Shown one piece after another: positions 60,097-64,000 of a stretch of DNA of 64,000 nucleotides (position 1 is the stretch's first letter; each line of letters starts with the position of its first letter). Source of the DNA: Hymenobacter crusticola (GTDB taxonomy: Bacteria > Bacteroidota > Bacteroidia > Cytophagales > Hymenobacteraceae). Location of the stretch: the NCBI RefSeq assembly GCF_002154225.1, contig NZ_MTSE01000012.1, positions 103,573-167,572 on the forward strand, read 5' to 3'. A model generated the notes under the pieces. That model did not search any database and was not told the origin of the DNA. It saw only the letters and a program-made list of their open reading frames with translations. The translations under genes were made by a program, and so were the position numbers.

Positions 60097-61611
60097 ATGA
60101 GCACCAGCGATAATTCTTCCACTTCACGTCCTGATGTAGTCCTGATCGGGGCGGGCATTATGAGTGCTACCTTGGGCGTTATGCTCAAGGAGTTACAACC
60201 TGAGTTAACCATCGCCGTTTTCGAGCGGCTCGACGTAGCCGCCGCCGAAAGCTCCGACGCTTGGAACAACGCCGGCACCGGTCACTCAGCTTTTTGCGAG
60301 CTGAACTATACCCCGGAAAAGGCCGATGGCTCCATCGATATTTCGAAAGCCATCGGCATCGCCGAATCCTTTGAAGTATCGAAGCAATTCTGGTCTTACC
60401 TGGTCCAGAAGATCGACTTCAAAACCCCGCAGAACTTCATCAACAGCATTCCGCACATGAGCTTTGTGTGGGGCGATGCCAACGTGAACTACCTCAAGAA
60501 GCGTCGTGAGGCGCTAGTGAAGTCGCCCCTATTCAAGGGGATGGAGTACAGCGAAGACCACCAGTTGCTACAGCAGTGGATGCCGCTGGTAATGGAAGGC
60601 CGTAACCCAGCCGAGAGCGTAGCCGCCACGCGTATGGAAATTGGTACCGACGTAAACTTCGGTGCCCTTACCCGTGGCTTGTTCAACATGCTCAAGGAGC
60701 AACCCGGGGTAAGCTTCCATTTCAACCACGAGGTAACCAAGCTGCGCCGCGACCCAGATGGTGCTTGGTACGTGAAAGCCAAAGACCTAGGTACCGGCGA
60801 GAAGGTTCGGGTGCACAGCAAGTTTGTTTTCATCGGGGCCGGGGGCGGTTCACTGCCCTTGCTCATCAAGTCGGATATTCCGGAGGGCAAAGGCTTCGGC
60901 GGCTTCCCCGTGAGCGGGCAGTGGCTGAAATGTACTAACCCCGACGTTATTGAGCGGCACCAAGCCAAGGTGTATGGCAAGGCTAGCGTAGGCTCGCCGC
61001 CCATGTCGGTGCCCCACTTGGATACGCGCATGATCAACGGCAAGCGCGAGCTGCTGTTCGGGCCCTACGCGGGCTTCAGCACCAAGTTCCTGAAGCAAGG
61101 CTCTTTCCTAGACCTACCTTCTTCGATCAAAACGGGCAACTTGCGGCCCATGCTTATTGCGGGCATCAAGAACATCCCGCTGACGCGCTACCTGATCAAC
61201 CAAGTACGGCAGTCACCCGCCGACCGCCTAGCCGCGTTGCGTGAGTACATGCCCAATGCCAACGGAAAAGACTGGGAGCTGGAAGTTGCCGGCCAGCGCG
61301 TGCAGGTAATCAAAAAGGACCCCGTGCAGGGCGGTGTGCTAGAGTTTGGCACCGAGGTGGTGAGCGCCTCCGACGGTTCTATTGCAGCCTTGCTAGGTGC
61401 CTCACCGGGCGCTTCCACAGCCGTGAGTATCATGGTTAGCCTGATCCAGCGCTGCTTCAAAGACCGGGCTACTTCACCCGAGTGGCAAGCCAAGTTCAAG
61501 CAGATGATTCCGTCATTTGGGCAGAAGCTAAACGATAACCCGCAGCTGTGCGAGCAGATTCGCAACAACACCAGCGAGGTGCTAGGCCTGAATGTGAATG
61601 AGCCGGTATAA
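60097..61611 (+). CDS. mqo: Malate:quinone oxidoreductase
   Basis: 504 residues. The FAD-binding Rossmann motif is VVLIGAGIMSATLGVMLKEL. The family segments WNNAGTGHSAFCELNYTP, HMSFVWGDANVNYLKKRREAL, GTDVNFGALTRGL and FPVSGQWLKC are all present, along with LGASPGASTAVSIMV at the C-terminus. It oxidises malate to oxaloacetate at the membrane, feeding electrons to the quinone pool. It is membrane-associated without a signal peptide. Confidence 0.96.
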   Translation: MSTSDNSSTSRPDVVLIGAGIMSATLGVMLKELQPELTIAVFERLDVAAAESSDAWNNAGTGHSAFCELNYTPEKADGSIDISKAIGIAESFEVSKQFWSYLVQKIDFKTPQNFINSIPHMSFVWGDANVNYLKKRREALVKSPLFKGMEYSEDHQLLQQWMPLVMEGRNPAESVAATRMEIGTDVNFGALTRGLFNMLKEQPGVSFHFNHEVTKLRRDPDGAWYVKAKDLGTGEKVRVHSKFVFIGAGGGSLPLLIKSDIPEGKGFGGFPVSGQWLKCTNPDVIERHQAKVYGKASVGSPPMSVPHLDTRMINGKRELLFGPYAGFSTKFLKQGSFLDLPSSIKTGNLRPMLIAGIKNIPLTRYLINQVRQSPADRLAALREYMPNANGKDWELEVAGQRVQVIKKDPVQGGVLEFGTEVVSASDGSIAALLGASPGASTAVSIMVSLIQRCFKDRATSPEWQAKFKQMIPSFGQKLNDNPQLCEQIRNNTSEVLGLNVNEPV

Positions 61612-61621
61612 CAACGCTTGA

Positions 61622-61702
61622 TTTGCTCAACTATTCCCAAGTAAGAACGGCCCCGAGAACGATGTTTTCGGGGCCGTTCTTACTTGGGAATAGTTGAGCA
61701 AA
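61622..61702. repeat. 39-bp stem with a 3-base loop
   Basis: Arms 61622-61660 and 61664-61702 pair with one mismatch; the core is AGTAAGAACGGCCCCGA. This is the longest hairpin in the window, 10 bases after the mqo stop. A cruciform or strong terminator is possible. Confidence 0.8.
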
Positions 61703-62044
61703 CAAGGTTCACTGAATGATTATCAGCCCCACCTTGAAAACCTTGGCTAAGCTAGGGAGATGCCCCAGATGGCTGTAAAGCGCTTGCGTAGATCTGCGTG
61801 GCACAAAGCATCACGCAGGCCGCGGGTTTGAGCAGCCTAGCGCTAGGTGAGTGCTGAGCGGCGACTTTCACTACTATTCGGCCTTGGCCTTGCATAAACC
61901 TGGCTGGCAGTGTGTAGATTTACTAAAACTGGCTGGTAGCGCTTTTCAGCAAAAGCTAGCCATTATACTCCTTTCTTTAAGGGCAGCGAAAGTACTTTTC
62001 CTCCTGAGCATTCGTTTACTGCTTGCCCACTTACCCGCTCCACT
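61703..62044. other. Intergenic stretch before the surface-protein gene
   Basis: About 340 bases with no convincing gene. A frame of 96 codons crossing 61851-62141 runs in a different frame from the surface protein and looks like noise. The promoter of the surface-protein gene should be here. Confidence 0.5.
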
Positions 62045-64000
62045 ATGCCCCCAGCGCTACCCCATTCTACCCTATTTATTACCTCTATTCTCTCCCAACC
62101 TATTGCGAAGCCTAGCCCGCCTCCTAGCAACTGGTATTTAGCTAGATGGGCACGACCGGCCACTGGCTGGTTGCTGGTGCTCCTCTTGCTGCTGAACAGC
62201 AGCATCACGCAGGTCCTCGCGCAAACGGCACCGCCCGACTGTAGCCAGGATGAGAAGTTCATCAACACCTGGTATTTCGGCTACAAGGCGGGATTAAATT
62301 TCAGCCAAGCCACCGATTCCATTCCGCCCGCGGTACTGCCCGATAGCAGGATGTCGGCACCCGCCGGCTCCGGGATAATGTCGGATGGCACGGGTAACCT
62401 GCTCTTCTACAGCAACGGCGATACCATCTGGAACCGGGACCACACCATCATGGCCAACGGCACTGGCCTAGGTGGTAATCGCCTTGCCACCGATGGCCCC
62501 TTGGCCGTTAAGCAGCCGACGCCGCTTTCAACGCCTACTGGCGGACCGACTCGCTACATTCTTTTTACGCAGGATGCGCAGGGCGGCCCCAAAGGCTTGA
62601 GCTACTCCGTCATTGAGATTCCCACTGGTGGGGGGGCCGGCACGATCATTACCAAGAATGTTCCCCTCGCCCGCGGCACCACGGAGAAGATGACGGCTGT
62701 GTTTGACAAAAACGGCTGCGACATTTGGGTTATCGTGCACGGCTGGGGTGCTGCGACCTCGGGCAATGACAACCGAGGCGACGCTTTTCTGGCGTACCAC
62801 GTGACGGAAAACGGCGTTGTGGCCAACCCCGTGATTTCGGCCGTTGGGTCTTTGCACGCGCCGAGCGTGGCGGCCCAGGGCTACCGCGGTCAAATGAAAG
62901 TATCGCCCAACGGTGAGCAGTTGGCCGTGGCCCGCTTCAGCGAAACCGTGGGCGACAACAGCAGCAGCGTCGAGCTGTTTGCTTTCAATGCCGGTACGGG
63001 CGTGGTTAGTGGCGCTCGGACTATCGACAGCGGAGACGGTGGGTACTACGGCGTTGAGTTTTCGCCTAGTCGCAGTCGGCTCTATGCTACCGTGCTAAGC
63101 CAGCCCCCTCTAGCACCTCAGCCTCAACTACTACAGTATGATTTGACGGCCGCTACGCCGAGTAAGTTGCTTATTCTGCTCAAGCAAACTACTCCCGTCA
63201 ACCTAGGCTCCCTACAGGCCGCCCCCGACGGCAAGATTTACGTGGCCCGCGAAAACCAGCCGGCCCTAGGCTTCATTCCCTACCCCGACTCGTTGGGCGC
63301 CAGCGTAGGCTACGCCGACGACAGCTTAGCACTGGGTGGCCGCCGCAGTGGCCTAGGTTTGCCCAACTTCAACCAAAGCTCGTTGCTGCGAGCTGGCTTT
63401 GGAGGGCAGTCCACGGGTTGCCAGGAAATAACGTTTACTGCTTTCTCTCCCGTTCGCAAACCGCAATCTTACGCTTGGAACTTTGGTGACCCTACCTCCA
63501 CTAACAACACCTCATCGGACTCCATTCCTAAGCACGTTTTCACGTCGCCCGGTAACTACGTAGTTACGCTACGCATCACCAATTTTTGCTTTTGCCGTGA
63601 AGTCCAACTTCTGGTTCCAGTACCTGGTGCGCCTACGCCGGGCAGCATTGCCGCTAATCAGACGATTTGCGCCGGCTCCGCGCCGGCGCCGATCACCAGC
63701 ACGGCTTCGGCTGGGGCTGGCACTGGGCAATATACCTACCAATGGCAATCGTCGCCGGATAATACCCCCTCCTCCACCTGGACCAACATCCCGGGCAGCG
63801 GCACCTTGGATTTTGCGCCGGGGCCGCTGTTTACCCCAACCTACTTCAGGCGTTTGGTAACGTCAGGTTTCTGTGGTCCGGATACCCCCACAGAGCCCGT
63901 CTTTATTAACGTTCTTCCGGCACTGAAAGCGGGCGCTATCGCCGCTGACCAGGAAATTTGTTTGGGTAATACCCCTAGCCGGCTCACCAGCACAGCTGAC
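62045..64000 (+). CDS. Large surface protein with PKD and Ig-like modules (3' end outside window)
   Basis: The frame from the ATG at 62045 is open to the last base (652 codons). A long basic N-region precedes the hydrophobic core (WLLVLLLLLNSS), then VLAQT as a possible cleavage site. The first domain (about 60-450) has TWYFGYKAGLNFS and strands like VSPNGEQLAVARFS and FSPSRSRLYATVL, a propeller-like module usual in gliding-motility-associated proteins. A PKD domain follows at about 470-520 (YAWNFGDPTSTNN to GNYVVTLRI), then repeated modules that start GSIAANQTICAGSAP and GAIAADQEICLGNTP. Such proteins are normally T9SS cargo with a C-terminal sorting domain. Confidence 0.85.
   Translation, partial: MPPALPHSTLFITSILSQPIAKPSPPPSNWYLARWARPATGWLLVLLLLLNSSITQVLAQTAPPDCSQDEKFINTWYFGYKAGLNFSQATDSIPPAVLPDSRMSAPAGSGIMSDGTGNLLFYSNGDTIWNRDHTIMANGTGLGGNRLATDGPLAVKQPTPLSTPTGGPTRYILFTQDAQGGPKGLSYSVIEIPTGGGAGTIITKNVPLARGTTEKMTAVFDKNGCDIWVIVHGWGAATSGNDNRGDAFLAYHVTENGVVANPVISAVGSLHAPSVAAQGYRGQMKVSPNGEQLAVARFSETVGDNSSSVELFAFNAGTGVVSGARTIDSGDGGYYGVEFSPSRSRLYATVLSQPPLAPQPQLLQYDLTAATPSKLLILLKQTTPVNLGSLQAAPDGKIYVARENQPALGFIPYPDSLGASVGYADDSLALGGRRSGLGLPNFNQSSLLRAGFGGQSTGCQEITFTAFSPVRKPQSYAWNFGDPTSTNNTSSDSIPKHVFTSPGNYVVTLRITNFCFCREVQLLVPVPGAPTPGSIAANQTICAGSAPAPITSTASAGAGTGQYTYQWQSSPDNTPSSTWTNIPGSGTLDFAPGPLFTPTYFRRLVTSGFCGPDTPTEPVFINVLPALKAGAIAADQEICLGNTPSRLTSTAD

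Noticed and set aside
59904..60278. Minus-strand frame of 124 codons overlapping the start of mqo
   Set aside because: It overlaps the strongly conserved FAD motif of mqo on the other strand.
61851..62141. Frame of 96 codons before and overlapping the surface-protein start
   Set aside because: It lies in a different frame from the surface protein, which continues with clear domains; the frame has no recognisable pattern.
1..64000. Search for tRNA, rRNA, transposase, integrase or phage genes
   Set aside because: No cloverleaf, rRNA segment, transposase motif or phage structural gene was recognised by eye; a covariance-model scan could still find small RNAs.

Overview
The window is chromosomal DNA from a GC-rich member of the Bacteroidota, most likely Hymenobacter or a close relative in the Cytophagales. 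The evidence is a type IX secretion (T9SS) sorting domain, a carboxypeptidase-regulatory plus outer-membrane-barrel receptor, LytS/LytTR and NtrC-type two-component systems, many lipoproteins with short lipoboxes, an ECF sigma factor translationally coupled to a barrel-containing anti-sigma-like protein, a UMF1-type MFS carrier, a BLUF photoreceptor and a PKD-domain giant surface protein. I see no tRNA, rRNA, transposase, integrase, phage gene or CRISPR array.

Layout. 0-2.6 kb: end of a T9SS cargo protein and two tandem CE12-type SGNH esterases. 2.6-7.6 kb: an outer-membrane receptor divergent from a LytS-type kinase and its LytTR regulator. 7.8-14.1 kb (minus strand): a histidine kinase, a sigma-54 activator, two FtsX-like permeases and an ABC ATPase. 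14.5-17.4 kb: a Thr-rich lipoprotein, a small membrane protein and a serine hydrolase, then about 1 kb without a convincing gene. 18.4-24.2 kb (plus): a complete RND efflux operon. 24.3-27.2 kb (minus): TolC and HlyD-type proteins that fit as the missing parts of the ABC exporter. 27.3-29.0 kb: a repeat cassette and two exported proteins of unknown function. 29.3-35.5 kb: a Tat-exported molybdenum hydroxylase of the Pao type with XdhC and MocA maturation proteins. 35.5-39.4 kb: UMF1 transporter, DinB protein, amidohydrolase. 39.5-48.6 kb: Wzz-like and O-antigen-ligase-like proteins, a GAF-PP2C phosphatase, a lone OppC permease, cytochrome c, a membrane glycosyltransferase, a flippase-like protein and ruvC. 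48.7-55.3 kb: KTSC protein, an LVIVD lipoprotein with a predicted barrel, PhzF, and the ECF sigma/barrel anti-sigma/lipoprotein set. 55.4-61.6 kb: spore photoproduct lyase homologue, pncA, 2H phosphoesterase, MscS channel, BLUF protein, mqo. 62.0 kb to the end: start of a large PKD/Ig-like surface protein.

The strongest new observation is regulatory. The ABC-permease-regulator-kinase operon and the HlyD-TolC operon lie about 10 kb apart with a plus-strand block between them. Each is preceded by the same dyad, TGTCC-N6-GGACA, followed by AAGGTGT-N-CG. Each dyad lies exactly 66 nt from a sigma-54-like element that ends in CTTGGCT. This points to one split export system controlled by the NtrC-type protein encoded in its own operon.

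A second system worth attention is an ECF sigma factor whose putative anti-sigma protein joins a cytoplasmic segment, one inner-membrane helix, a disordered linker of about 210 residues and an outer-membrane barrel. A third theme is a set of long, nearly perfect, unrelated hairpins at gene ends (stems of 20-39 bp), larger than ordinary terminators.
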